Positions 47,670 to 58,100 of a stretch of 64,000 nucleotides of DNA are shown here, piece after piece. The DNA lies in contig MU008183.1 in assembly GCA_010909165.1 (NCBI GenBank), positions 310,001 to 374,000 of the forward strand, in the 5' to 3' direction. The first letter of the stretch is position 1. Each line of letters opens with the position of its first letter. The stretch comes from Anthoceros angustus. Taxonomy: Eukaryota; Streptophyta; Anthocerotopsida; Anthocerotales; Anthocerotaceae. Both the position numbers and the translations under genes were made by a program. The notes under the pieces are model-generated. The model worked only from the letters and a program-made list of their open reading frames with translations, ran no database searches and was not told where the DNA came from.

Positions 47670-47693
47670 CATACGGAGCTCACACTCCGTATG
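47670..47693 (+). other. Conserved 5' hairpin of copy C
   Basis: Stem CATACGGAG / CTCCGTATG with loop CTCACA. Copy D has the same 9-bp stem with loop CGTACA (55562-55585). The flanks are also shared (CCTTTTGGGG before, GTATGT-GGTAAA after). Confidence 0.8.
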
Positions 47694-50600
47694 TCCGGTA
47701 AAAGAGGTCATTTGTCCCGGTCCCGGTACCTCCTCGGCCCTGTCGCCCTCCGACTGGCGTTTGCGGGTTCTTTTAGTACCCTTCCCAATGGGGCGGTCTA
47801 CACCTCCAGCCAGGTAAGGACACGAGTGTCTGTGCATGCTCAACTCTACTGCGGTGTCAAGGGGGTGAAAACCCACATTGGGCACATGCATAAAGATTTC
47901 GACCAGACTACTTGGGCTGCCCAAGTGCACATTACGACCTCCTCCAGTTCCAGTCACGGCTCCGATGTCGTCCATCGTGGGGTACCTCTCTCTTCCTGGG
48001 AATGGTTGCGGGGTCGGTGGATCACATACTTGGGATGTTTGAAACCCGCTTTCCATGCCGCGCATCTTCCATGAGCTTCCCGCCACCTTCATGATGATGC
48101 CGTTTGGCGTTCCGTCTTCCTTGGATCGCCTTGCGCTCGATCCCAGGGCGAGTTAGCTTGGTGCCTTCTCCGCTTCTCCCGGTGGTGCCTTGGTGTTCTA
48201 GGGTGGGGCTTGGGCATCGGGAAGTTGCTAGCCGTCTTGGCGCTTTGGTGGTGTGGGCATCCCTCCGGAGGAGGCTTTTGCGTCTTTGCCAAGGCTCGGG
48301 CGGAATCCGCCGGTTGGAGCAGGTCCCGGGTAATGCAACAAAACTGCGTCGTTGCAAGGCTTGGCGAGCGGTGGTATGCTCATGTTGCCGGGCTCTTGAC
48401 CCCTCCCTAGCCCCGCTTGAGGAGACCATTGTTGCCCTCGTGCCCTCCATCCGGCTCCCAAGGATGCCATCCCGGACATATCGACTACGTCCGGAGGATC
48501 CCTTCTCTGGACGGGCGGCTTTTGCTCAGCTCTCTCGACCCCGTCTTTCATCTGCGGGTTGTCGGGAATGGTGTTTGAACACCTCGGGGACCTTTTCTCC
48601 CGAAGATCCATCTAGCGGCTTCCCAGCTCTTTTCTCTGGCTGCGGTGGCTCGGGGTGAGGCGCCTCCGGATTTCCCATGTTCTTGCGGCTAGCGGGCTTG
48701 TCGCTATGGACAAGCACGCGCGTGTCGCCCACTCGCGGTCGGAAGCCTTCATGCGACTACTCGGCCGCACTATTGCCCTTGATGCGCTCTCTTCTTGACA
48801 CCTCAACCCCTTCAATTTGGCATTGCCACTCAGGGTGAGTGCATGGTGCTTGGAGTGAAGGCATGCCTTGATACCCACCGGGTGGGTGGTCTTCTGAGTT
48901 GATGTCGAGGCGCCTTCAATACCATCTCTAGGGCGTCATCTTGAGGAGCTTAGGGATCTTGGCGGCGTTGCAGGGAGCCTTATACCTTTTGTCCGGTGCT
49001 TCTACGGAGGTCCTCCAACCTCTACTACCGGCACAAGAAGCGTCTCTTGAGTTCTTGTCTACATCTTGGAATCGGCCACAGTACAGGCAAGGCGACCCCT
49101 AGGCGGTGCTCTCTTCGCCATTGCTCACTATAGGGCCCTATCTAGGGCCGCCTCTCAGTAGTGTCTTCCCTTATTTGTGGGGACTCTCACATCCTCGGGC
49201 ACAGGGACAAAGTTAAGGAGGCCTTTGAGCTCTTCTCTCATGAGCTTCTGGTGGGCTTGAAGGTCAAGGCATCCAAGTGCGTGTCGGTCTCGTCGGGATT
49301 CTACCTACTTTGCAATTTCCAGGAGATTGCTCGGCTCTGGGGCTGAGTTCTAGGGGTCCCCTTGGTTCCCAGACTTCATCGGGAGCTTCTGGACGGGCTC
49401 TCATGAGACCTCTCCCATGTCGAGGACCTCCTTTCTTTGGAGGATGCAGGTGGCCTTTGGAATTCTTTCCTCTGTTTTGCTAGGCGCCTGGTTACCTCAT
49501 CCGTCTGTTGCCTCCATCCCGACACTTTTGTCCGGTGCGGTTTGATAGGAAGATTATGGATACTCTCGGGGACATCCACAGGCTCGGGGGCTTTTGAGTG
49601 CCCTATGGGCGTCGGCCCGGCAGCGTCCTACATGCAATTTGGAGGCAGTGCTCTCTGGAGGTCTCTTCGGCGGCTTTCACAGGCGATTGGGCCCTCTCAC
49701 TGCTTGGCTTCTCGGTTCATCCTCCATGGCAGGCCCTTTACGGAGGATCTCGTATCAGTGTGGAGGAGGAACCTTCTCTCTCAAGCGTCCTTGAGGCAAG
49801 CTAGGGACATGTTATCGTGGATGCTCGGAAGGACTTCCCTCCTTTCTCGACATTTATTCTTGATGGTTTCGAGGGGTTGCGAGCATCTACCTCGAGCGGC
49901 TCGGCGGGCTTTCGATCGCCCTCCGGGACCCCTCCATCCCAGGTCCACAAGGCGGCTCGCTCTTGTTGCAGGAAGGCGCGGTGCTTGGCTGTTGGCCGCC
50001 CATGCATACGGGTTTTCACATCGCACCAACCACCTTCACTCTGCGATGCGATTCCGTCTTGGCTGCTCCGGCTGTGGCTTCTTCGCTCCTTACTTGCAGT
50101 GCGGCTCGCCTCGATGATTACAGGGTACACCTTGCTCGTTGTCCCGGTCATCGCATTGCCACTCACGGCGCCATCCGCGATGTCATGTTCGCCATCGCTC
50201 GCGGCTACATGGCATGGAGGCGGATGTATACTCTCCGTCTGGTCGTTCAATCGGTGACACTGCCTTGTCGTGGCGACCGGTTTGATGGCGGATGTGGTGG
50301 TTACCGATCCTACACGAGACACCATCTCGCTCGGTCATCACTAATCCGGGTTGGGCTGCTGGGGCGGCGGCTCTCAAGGTCGCAAATATTGCGGGATGCA
50401 AGCGGGCCACCTCTTTATTCGCTTGCACTAAAGCGTATGGGGCAATGGTGAGGACTTTGACAAATTTGTCAAGTCTGTGCCAAAAGCTTACCATGCTGCG
50501 TGAACCGTGCGGTGTCCCCTCTCGTACTTCACGGCATACTTCCGACAGCGGGTTTCAATTGCCCTTCAGCAGGCGCTCTCAGCGATCCTCCACAAGGCGG

Positions 50601-50755
50601 CGGCAGTAGGTGACGCATCTTCCTCTACCTCCGTGGTTTGCAGGCCGTTTATTCTTCCTGCATATGACATTGTGGGTGCAGTAGGTGACTTTAGGTAGGG
50701 AGCTTATTTGCTCCTCTTCACCTTGACCCCTGGTCCTCTTTGGTTGTCCCCTCCT

Positions 50756-50773
50756 AGATGGGCTTTTCCCATC
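50756..50773 (+). other. Conserved 3' hairpin of copy C
   Basis: Hairpin AGATGGGCTTTTCCCATC, 12 bp before an AATAAA-containing tail. Related hairpins occur at 6053 (A), 13138 (B, degenerate), 57765 (D), 29314 and, inverted, 52681. Confidence 0.75.
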
Positions 50774-51419
50774 GTTTTTCACTTCAATAAAATATTCCAC
50801 TCTATAAACTTTAGCTTTCTTTTGCTTGGATTTTTTTTATGGGTTCTTTTGCTCCATACCGATTCTTGCATAGCTTCACTTCGAACTGAGTTTTTCTAAA
50901 AAAACTAAAAATATTTAATCATAAATAAATATATTAATTCTTAAAAGATGTAAACGACAAAATGTACCATTCCATGGTATTGTGGAATCTGATTTGTCAG
51001 CTTCCAAAATATCCAAGTTACTGAATATTATCTTTATAAACCGTCTGGTGAATCCACTAGATATAAAGGGTTACCGCATGTTTCAACTATGAATCATGAG
51101 ATCTCATCTTTCATTTCCAAAATGCTTCGGTTACGTTTTGTTTTGTGGAGATGTTAGGTGCTCACGATATTCAGCCTATTGGTGCTTGTTTTATTTACTT
51201 TTTAAGGAGTTGGTGCATGAGGTTCACAAGACACTTTGATTCCATGGCTGAACGGGCTAGCATGCCATCAAAACCTACTATCTTGCATTACAATTGCATG
51301 ATTTTTCTTCAATTGGGCATCCAGGCCGTTTAGTTGTGGTAGGGAAGATGCAAATGGAGATGCTATTTGAGTATGTAGTATGTTTGAGTATGTAGAATAT
51401 TATCCTGTCCCGCACAATG

Positions 51420-52040
51420 TGATCTGTTCATGTCCCCTTCAAGATTCAACATCTTGACATCAAGCAACGACTTGCTTTGTATGAAATAGTTCTCAATTAA
51501 CATTGTGTTGCAGTGGCTTGTAGCTATATGTAGCTAATTTGTTGTGCAGTGGAATTGCTTTCAAAACTAAGGCAACAATTGGTTTGAGCAGAAATCTGCC
51601 TTCATGTAAGAGGTGCGCAAGTTTCGGAGCTTTTTGTAGATTAAGTGTTTTTTGAGATCCCTATTTTGGGTATTGAGCTTTTTGAGTCTCTTTAGGCTCG
51701 GTTTCAATCACATTAAGACAGAAGGATTCGTAGCTATTGTAAGTTACTGCTCATTGTAGACAATATCCATTTAAGCAACGTACTTTGCGTTTCGTGATTG
51801 CTTTGTGCTTAACAATTCGTAACACGTTTCACGTGATGATACAAAATGTTGAAGTTGTGAGAAGATTGTAAAAATAGGATTTCACGTGTTGTAGCTCAGT
51901 CTATGGTCTCAGCATTAAAGCAAAGTGCAAATTGAAGATCCTTTGTCGAGAGGTATTCTTGCTTCATATAATATCACAAATAAACTAGACACCAGTCTTG
52001 ATAGTAAGACTGGAATAAAACAAGTTGTTGCACATGGCTG
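51420..52040 (+). pseudogene. Relic of the LRR gene (module 3)
   Basis: It aligns with 40910-41480 of the intact gene: CATCTTGACATCA, the intron words GACTTGCTTTGTATG and TTCTCAATTA, GCAACAATTGGTTTGAGC, CAATCACATTAAGACAGAAG and GTGGTCTCAGCATTAAAGCA-like sequence. It is more decayed than module 2, with no open frame. Confidence 0.7.
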
Positions 52041-52098
52041 ATGAGAGCTAGAGCCCTTCACATGGGAAATTCCTAAGCAATTCACTTGTCCTATTCAC

Positions 52099-52166
52099 AT
52101 AAGAGTGTCGCAGTCAAAGCATGGTGGGCTCATAACCCACTATTGGATCGAAACCAGGTCATAATA
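52099..52166 (+). pseudogene. tRNA-Met(initiator)-derived relic
   Basis: The 68 bases follow plant initiator tRNA-Met along the length: AGAGTG-CGCAG at the 5' side, GGTGGGCTCATAACCCAC for the anticodon arm (CAU anticodon, one C-to-T change in the loop) and GGATCGAAACC for the T-loop/B box. About four bases of the variable/T-stem region are missing and the acceptor stem no longer pairs well, so it is not a functional tRNA. It may be the head of a tRNA-derived SINE. Confidence 0.7.
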
Positions 52167-52181
52167 CTACAAGTTGAAAGC

Positions 52182-52283
52182 AACCATGCTTAATTCAAAG
52201 CTAGGAATATCATCCTCTCTTATATCTTGATATCTTTGATCAAAAGAGAGGATGATATTCCTAGCTTTGAATTAAGCATGGTT
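52182..52283. repeat. Perfect 40-bp inverted repeat with 22-bp loop
   Basis: Left arm 52182-52221 (begins AACCATGCTTAATTCAAAGC) and right arm 52244-52283 are exact reverse complements. A further partial copy of the arm and loop follows at 52284-52335. It starts 15 bp after the tRNA-Met relic. Confidence 0.9.
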
Positions 52284-52639
52284 ATAAGAGAGGATGATAT
52301 CTTGATATATTTGATCAAAGCTAGGAATATGATACTTTGAATGGAGATAAAAATATATCTTAAAACATGAGTTCATTTTAAGTTAAAATAAATTAATAGA
52401 TAATTATTAATAATATAATAAGTTCATCTAAGTGACATATCATCCTTGTACATGTAAGTTTATTTTAAATAGAACTGAATTTGAATATAAGTTTTAATAA
52501 TGTAGACAGTGAGTACAACTCCAATGGAGTTTTTACTGTTTTAATTATTTTGATAGGGTAATTTTATTTTCTGATTTATAAAGAGTGCTATATAAAGAGA
52601 CTTTATAACTTTATAAAATTTCACTATATAAAGAGACTT

Positions 52640-52740
52640 TATTTGTTTTCAAAGAACGTGGAGACTTTATAAATATGCAGAGATGAGAAGTCCCATCTAC
52701 ATCGGGACCATGAGAATAACCCTCTCGAGAACTTTATTTA
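52640..52740 (-). mobile_element. Solo retrotransposon 3' end, inverted
   Basis: On the minus strand it reads CCCGATGTAGATGGG, the hairpin AGATGGGACTTCTCATCT (52698-52681) and ATATTTATAAAGTCTCC, the same terminus as at 29314 and close to those of A and D. No coding part is attached. The wider interval 52340-53178 is AT-rich and shows no gene. Confidence 0.6.
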
Positions 52741-53178
52741 TTTTTTGATAGAATATCCTTAGAGTTTAATGGTGTAAGATATAATACTATGTACGGATTA
52801 ATGGTATAGTTGTATACACTATATTTGGGGATGGATAATATAATTGTTTAATTTTTATTAGAAAGATTTTCATAATAGGGTGGTATGTTCCACCCTCCAT
52901 GAGGGCTCCAGAGTTAGGTGTATTGTGTTGTGTGATAGCACCTTGTATAGTGCCCACTTTGTAAGCTTTTGTTTTGTACAGGCTCATTATTCTAACAAGA
53001 CAGATTGTGTGCTATCACATGCTCGATGTGATTGATTGTTTCTTAACTGGCCAGTCTCTGTGTTAAATCTCAGTGATTGAGTGTTCCTTAATGGCTAAGT
53101 TGGTGTATTAAATCTTTGTGATTGAGTGTTCCTTAATGGCCAAGTCTATGTGTTAAATCTCTGTGATTGTGTGTTCCA

Positions 53179-54761
53179 ATGTCTGCGTTAAATCTGGAGA
53201 GCTTTCAAGTGGGACTGAAAGCAGGCTATGGGAGCGAGATGTCTGATATCATGAGAGCGAGTGACATCGCTTCCTGCCACCTAGCTGAAATCAGGTTACA
53301 TGAGCCACCGCTGGACGAGATAGCATTGAAAATTTTTGCGATAGAATATTTCTGTTGTCAAAGCGCTCTGGATTGCGTAGTGCGATCGAATGTTGAAGCC
53401 GAATATCCATCGGAAATGGACCTATTTGATATGATCGCTACACGAATGCGAAAACGACGACGTGATCCTAATGGGCCCAGCTTACGGGGGAGAGGGTAAG
53501 CTGTAATCCAGACCCATGCTTTGAATTGCTGCATGTTGTTCATGAATGTGATCGTCAGCAAATCAATGGCTAGATGGTCTGATTCACATGTACTCTAGGA
53601 TGCTAGGCTGCTTAGGCTTGCTATGTCGTACCAGACTTGAGTGAAGAGTCCCATGTCTGCAGGTGGAGAATTGTCTTGAAACGCATGAACAATGATGACT
53701 ACGAGAAATTTTGGTCCACAATAGCCTACATGGAATCGAAATGGCCAAGGAAGAGCGCAATTGTGAAGAAGCCTTTCGGTGATGACAATGTAAACGAGGA
53801 TGCGCACAGAGCGACTGGCGAAATTGCCCAGGAGCAGGATGCAGCTGTGGTATTCAAAGGCACCGTCGCGGAATCCTCTGGTGATGTAGTCAAGCAAGAT
53901 CGGGGCAAGCGTGCCCTTGGGCTCCAGCCTGCGAGTATGAATGTCAGATCCCAGCAGCCCAAAATTATGGGGGATGCAATCAGGGCAATAAGGCTGGAGC
54001 AGGGGCAATATCGGAGCAAGTGTGCTCTTGGGCCCCAGCTTGCGAGTATGACTATTAGATCTCAGCAGACCAAAATTATGGGGGATGCAATGAAGGGAAT
54101 AAGGCTAGAGCATGCACCTCGGCCTCTTCGGCGTGGAATTCGAGCTCACCAGTTGTCGAGGTTTGGGCAGTCAGAAATTGAGCTGATGGAGGATGATCCT
54201 GTACCACCGGTCGGAAATGTGGATAGATTTGGTCCCGAGTTGCCGAGGTTTGTGCAGTCCAAAATTGAGGCGGTGGAGGATGATCCTGTAGTACCACCCA
54301 TCAGGAATGCGGATAGATTTGGTTACGAGTTGCCGAGGTTTGGACAGCGCAAAATTGAGGCGCTGGAGGATGGTCATATATCACCTATCAGCAAGGTTAC
54401 AATTCAAGATTCAACTTTTTCGGATAGGGGCTATCATCCTTCTAGATCTCCCCCTGGGCCTACACATGACCGCATGGATGATTCTGCTGGGCGGTATGCA
54501 CCGTATCAGCGGAGGGCAAACCAACGCTCCCCGACCAAGGGACCGCTCCTTCGGAAGCTATTGGACGTTGCACTCTTCATATCAGGCACACCCAGAATTG
54601 TTCGAAGGACGATAGGTGCTTGCTACGGAGCGATGGCCGAAGACTTGGAAGCAAGGGTAATTCCATCCGGCACACATAATTGTGCGAAGGAAGACGAGTG
54701 CTTGTTATGGAGCCATGGCCCAAGACATAGGAGCAGGGTTGGATGGATGCGTCACACCTAG
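53179..54761 (+). CDS. Orphan two-exon gene, copy 3 (unknown function)
   Basis: Exons 53179-53495 and 53663-54761; 471 residues. It is a paralogue of the gene at 45000: SCHLAEIRLHEP, FAIEYFCCQSALD, PSEMDLFDMIATRMRKRR, then WRIVLKRMNNDDYEKF. The middle contains two kinds of tandem units: a pair ending NVRSQQPKIMGDAIRAIRLE / TIRSQQTKIMGDAMKGIRLE, and three units like GNVDRFGPELPRFVQSKIEA. The C-terminal helix is LLRKLLDVALFISGTPRIVR. After it the terminal segment (CYGAMAED) is repeated twice more out of frame, so the present stop differs from that of copy 2. The first Met at 53179 starts a 15-residue leader (SALNLESFQVGLKAGYG) that is frameshifted away in copy 2. Confidence 0.7.
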
Positions 54762-55182
54762 AAGTGTGCAAATGAAGATGGGTGCTTTCTACGGAGCTAT
54801 GGCAAGGGTGAATCGATGCGTCACGAATTAACCTCATAGGGACTAGTGACTAGTACCACATCCAATCAGAGCTGTCTCACTAAGAAGGCGCGGTGACTAG
54901 ATATCCTATTCGGTTTGCGAAAGCTTTCATGATAGAAATTCGCTTTGTGTCTCAAGACAGAAGTTGGCTTTGTGTCTCTAAGCTGACCATGAAAGGCTTC
55001 AACTTCAAGTATTGGGGCTTCAAAGTCTTAGATAATCCTTCAAGTTCAAGTTTCAGATAATCCTCAAAGGCATTCGTGAATAGCTATATGAAATTGAGCA
55101 TGTTTTCGATCCTTCTCTTGTGAAATAAAAATGGTGAACATACGGGATCCTTTTCTTATGTTATATGGCTAGTGTTGCAAAC

Positions 55183-55330
55183 ACTACACGAGCTCAAATC
55201 TGGGTGGGTCCGTGCATTTATAGGAAGAGGAGGAGCAAGTAGTAGATACTAATCCTACACTAGCTCAAATTTCGGGTGGGTCCGTCCATTTACAGGAAGA
55301 GGAGGAGCCAGTAGTAGATACTAATCCTAC
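55183..55330. repeat. Two tandem units of about 72 bp
   Basis: Both contain AGCTCAAAT, GGGTGGGTCCGT, CATTTA, AGGAAGAGGAGGAGC and AGTAGTAGATACTAATCCTAC. They lie in non-coding DNA just upstream of retrotransposon copy D. Confidence 0.85.
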
Positions 55331-55389
55331 ATGAAGGATTAAACACAAAAAGCAAAATCGTTTTTTCTTCTTAAATACAAAGTATACTT

Positions 55390-57810
55390 CTCATTGGGTT
55401 TTAGCGGGCTTTGGCAGGGCCAACATGTTCCGGCCGGCCACAGGCTTTTAGGGTTTCTACTCAGGATCTCGAGAGCGAAGGTCTGCGTGGTGGGTTGTTA
55501 GGTGTTTTGGCGGGTTGCGACCCTTCTGGGCGGGGTCTTCGGCCAGCCTTTTGGGGCTCGGCATACGGAGCGTACACTCCGTATGTTTGGTAAATGCTAG
55601 GGATGCTTTGTCCTTGGCACTTGGTGCCCCCTCGACCCTGACACCCTCGGGGAGTCGTTCACATGTTGTTCCCTAAATCGTCCCGTTCTCGTTTGTTCCC
55701 GCCCCCTCCCCTATGGTGCGATCCACTCTTTCAGTGGCAGTCAATGATACCCCCTGTCCAGTCTGTACTCAGCTGTGCTGTGGGGTCAAGGAAGTAAAAT
55801 ATTTCATGTCACAAACACATGGACTTCGACCGAACCACCTGGGAGGCTCAAGTAAAGCTTGCTTCTTCTAGTGGGGCTATACATTTGGCTCCGAGTTTGA
55901 ATGTTGCCTTCGGCCCGGCTCCCGAGTCCTGGCAGTGGTTGCGAATGCAATTGGATCATCTGCTCACCCTATTCAAAGCGCGCTTTTCAGGACCCCGTCT
56001 TTTTCGGCATCTCCCAAGGTGACTGCGTGACGATGTTCGCTTTGCGTACCGGCTTCCTTTGGATCGCCTTGCGCTGGACCCTGGGGACGAGGCAGCTTGG
56101 ACTCTGTTCCTTTTTCTCCCCCGGTGGTGTCTTTGTCACTATAGGGGTGGCTCTTCCAGCCATAGGGAGCTGGCGTCTCGTCTCCGTTGGTTCCGGGCTG
56201 GGGACTTGGAAGCTCTTCAGAAGGAGGGGAGATTGTTTCTTCTAGGGACTTCACATCTTGGGGATCTCCGTGGGACCTCCGGCCTTTATTCAAGTTTTTG
56301 TGGATGAGACTTTGAAGGAGGACTTGGTGACCTATCTCTATTAGGGGACCCTTAGGTAGCATTTGGCATCCTTTCGTCTTGCTTCGTGCGTCAACTGGGT
56401 TACCTTACCAGGACGGTGACTCCCTCCTCAGCTTTTCTATTAAGCCTGCGGAATTTTGATGTACAGAATATGGAGGCACTTAGAGACATTATCGGGCCGG
56501 GGACCTTCGAGTGTGCCACAAGGAGCCTTGCACAGCAGCAGGCATCCCTTCCTATCGCTTTTGGGGACACAGGTCTGCTCGCCATGGAGGCCTCAGCGCC
56601 TGCGACCTTCCTTGGGAGGTGGGCCCTCTCTACCCCCATCTTCACCGCTCGTTTCTTATTTCGGGATGTTTCCATTGGAGAGGGGACCTTCCCTTTGCAC
56701 GCTTCCTTTAAGTTGGCCAGGGACTCCCTTTCCTTCGAGGCTAGGGCGGCCATGCCTCCCTTTTCCTCATTTTCCGTCGAAGGGCTATGTGGCTTCTAGG
56801 CCTTTCTCCAGGAGAAGCAATATAGGCAAGCGCAGCGGGCAATCCTTTTGGACTCTACTGTTTCCCGGCTTGTTCGTGCCCGCATCCACTCTTGCTTGAG
56901 GAAGGGAGCAAGCTCCTAGCTTATGGCTCGGCCTTGCATCCAGGCGTTCCGAATTGCATCAGCGTCTTTTTCTACTGCAATGAGGTTCCGCCTAGGTCTG
57001 GTCAAGCCTCTGATATGTTTTCTCTCAACTTGCAGCTGTGGAGCTCCCCTCGACTACTTAGGGTCCCACTTGGCTCGCTGTCCAATTGGAGGACAACGTA
57101 TCGCTATGCCTGATGCCATTCGCGACGTCATGTTCTCGATGGCCAAGGAGAGCGGTTCCATATAGCGAGCTTCCATATACCCTGCGCAATGAGGTGTCGC
57201 TTAGGGCGGATCTATTTCTAACCCAGGGGAACCAAATCTCTGTTGTGGATGTCGTCGTAACGGACCCTACCCAAAACTCCATTTGTGAGCATGTCATTAT
57301 CAACCTTCCAGACTGGGTGGTGGAGGGATGTGCGACTGTCATGGCCATCCCACAAGTACACACCTTTGCAGGATGGCCATGCCTTCATCCCCCTTGCCAT
57401 TGAGACTCACGGGGCTATGGGCAAGGATTTTTCGCGGCTCATTAAGGATTGTGCTAAAGCCTACCACAATCGTCAGAACGGGGTGGGTCTCCCTCTTTCC
57501 TCGGGGGTGGATTTATTTCGATAGCGGGTATCCATCACCCTACGGAGGGCGCTTGCCCACGCTATTTACAAGACGGCAACGAGCGCAGGAGACGTGGCGT
57601 CATCGACACCAGTTGTAAGTAGGCCTTACTCATCTGGGACCAATAGGTAGCTACAGGGCTGGCATTCGTGGGGGCTAGCCCCCCTAACTCTTTGCCCTTT
57701 AGTGTCCCCCCTCGGTTGGGGGTAGATGGGTTTTGCCCTTTAGTGTCCCCCCTCGGTTGGGGATAGATGGGTTTTTCCATCTGTTCTTTTTAATAAAGTC
57801 TCTATTGGGA
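55390..57810 (+). mobile_element. Non-LTR retrotransposon, copy D (internal deletion of the RT)
   Basis: The 5' hairpin is at 55562-55585. A CCHH finger reads PCPVCTQLCCGVKEVK then HMDFDRTTWEAQVKL (55760-55860). The region that would hold RT motifs A-C is deleted between about 56240 and 56270. The post-RT segment, the knuckle region (56985-57160) and the endonuclease core are clear: LRADLFLTQG then VVDVVVTDPT (57200-57265), ETHGAMG and RLIKDCAKAYH. The terminus has two tandem copies of CCCCCTCGGTTGGGG then AGATGGG, the hairpin at 57765-57782 and AATAAAGTCTC. It carries stops and frameshifts throughout. Confidence 0.8.
55562..55585 (+). other. Conserved 5' hairpin of copy D
   Basis: Stem CATACGGAG / CTCCGTATG with loop CGTACA; the stem is identical to copy C while the loop differs at two positions. 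Confidence 0.8.
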
Positions 57811-57945
57811 GAGGCAGATTCAAACCTAGCAGGCATGTAGTAGCAATATATATTGTTTGTAATAAATGTATATTTCTCTCGTCATCTCATTTTCGAAGTG
57901 GCCCCGTGGGGCTCTTACTCAAGAAACAGCCCCCGTAGGGTCCTT

Positions 57946-58100
57946 ACAACAGGCGGTCCCGCAGGGCTTTTTACAACATGCGGTCCCGCAGGGCTTTCTA
58001 CAACATGCGGTCCCGCAGGGCTTTCTGCAACATGCGGTCCCGGAGGGTTTTCTACAACTTGCGGTCCCGCAGGGTTTTTTACAACATGCGTTCCCTTAGG
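57946..58100. repeat. 27-bp minisatellite, about six units
   Basis: The unit is ACAACATGCGGTCCCGCAGG plus GCTTTCT. It is a multiple of three and open in two frames, but no flanking exon is apparent. 58110-58499 shows no gene apart from a second small repeat around CAACATCGGG/CAACATTGAG at 58260-58310; the 3' flank of AGO lies here. Confidence 0.85.

Larger units (their letters stand above)
47311..50810 (+). mobile_element. Non-LTR retrotransposon with restriction-like endonuclease, copy C (near full length, inactive)
   Basis: The 5' part carries a conserved hairpin (47670-47693) and then a CCHH-type finger with DFDQTTWAAQ (47840-47915). Degenerate reverse-transcriptase motifs follow: motif A as GAFNTISR (48911-48935), motif B as QGDP then, one frame over, LGGALFAIAHYRAL (49088-49142), and motif C as the damaged GDSHILG with DKVKEAFELF and GLKVKASKC after it (49175-49280). 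The Cys/His knuckle (CSAARLDDYRVHLARCPGHR) is at about 50098-50160, and the endonuclease core (ADVVVTDPT) at about 50286-50315. The C-terminal helices are QRVSIALQQALSAILHKAAA and YDIVGAVGDFR. The 3' end has hairpin AGATGGGCTTTTCCCATC (50756-50773) and AATAAA. Many stops and shifts make it dead. Confidence 0.8.

Noticed and set aside
47660-47700. HDV-like ribozyme at the retrotransposon 5' end
   Set aside because: Only one conserved hairpin can be supported by eye; the nested pseudoknot of that fold cannot be shown without a structure search.
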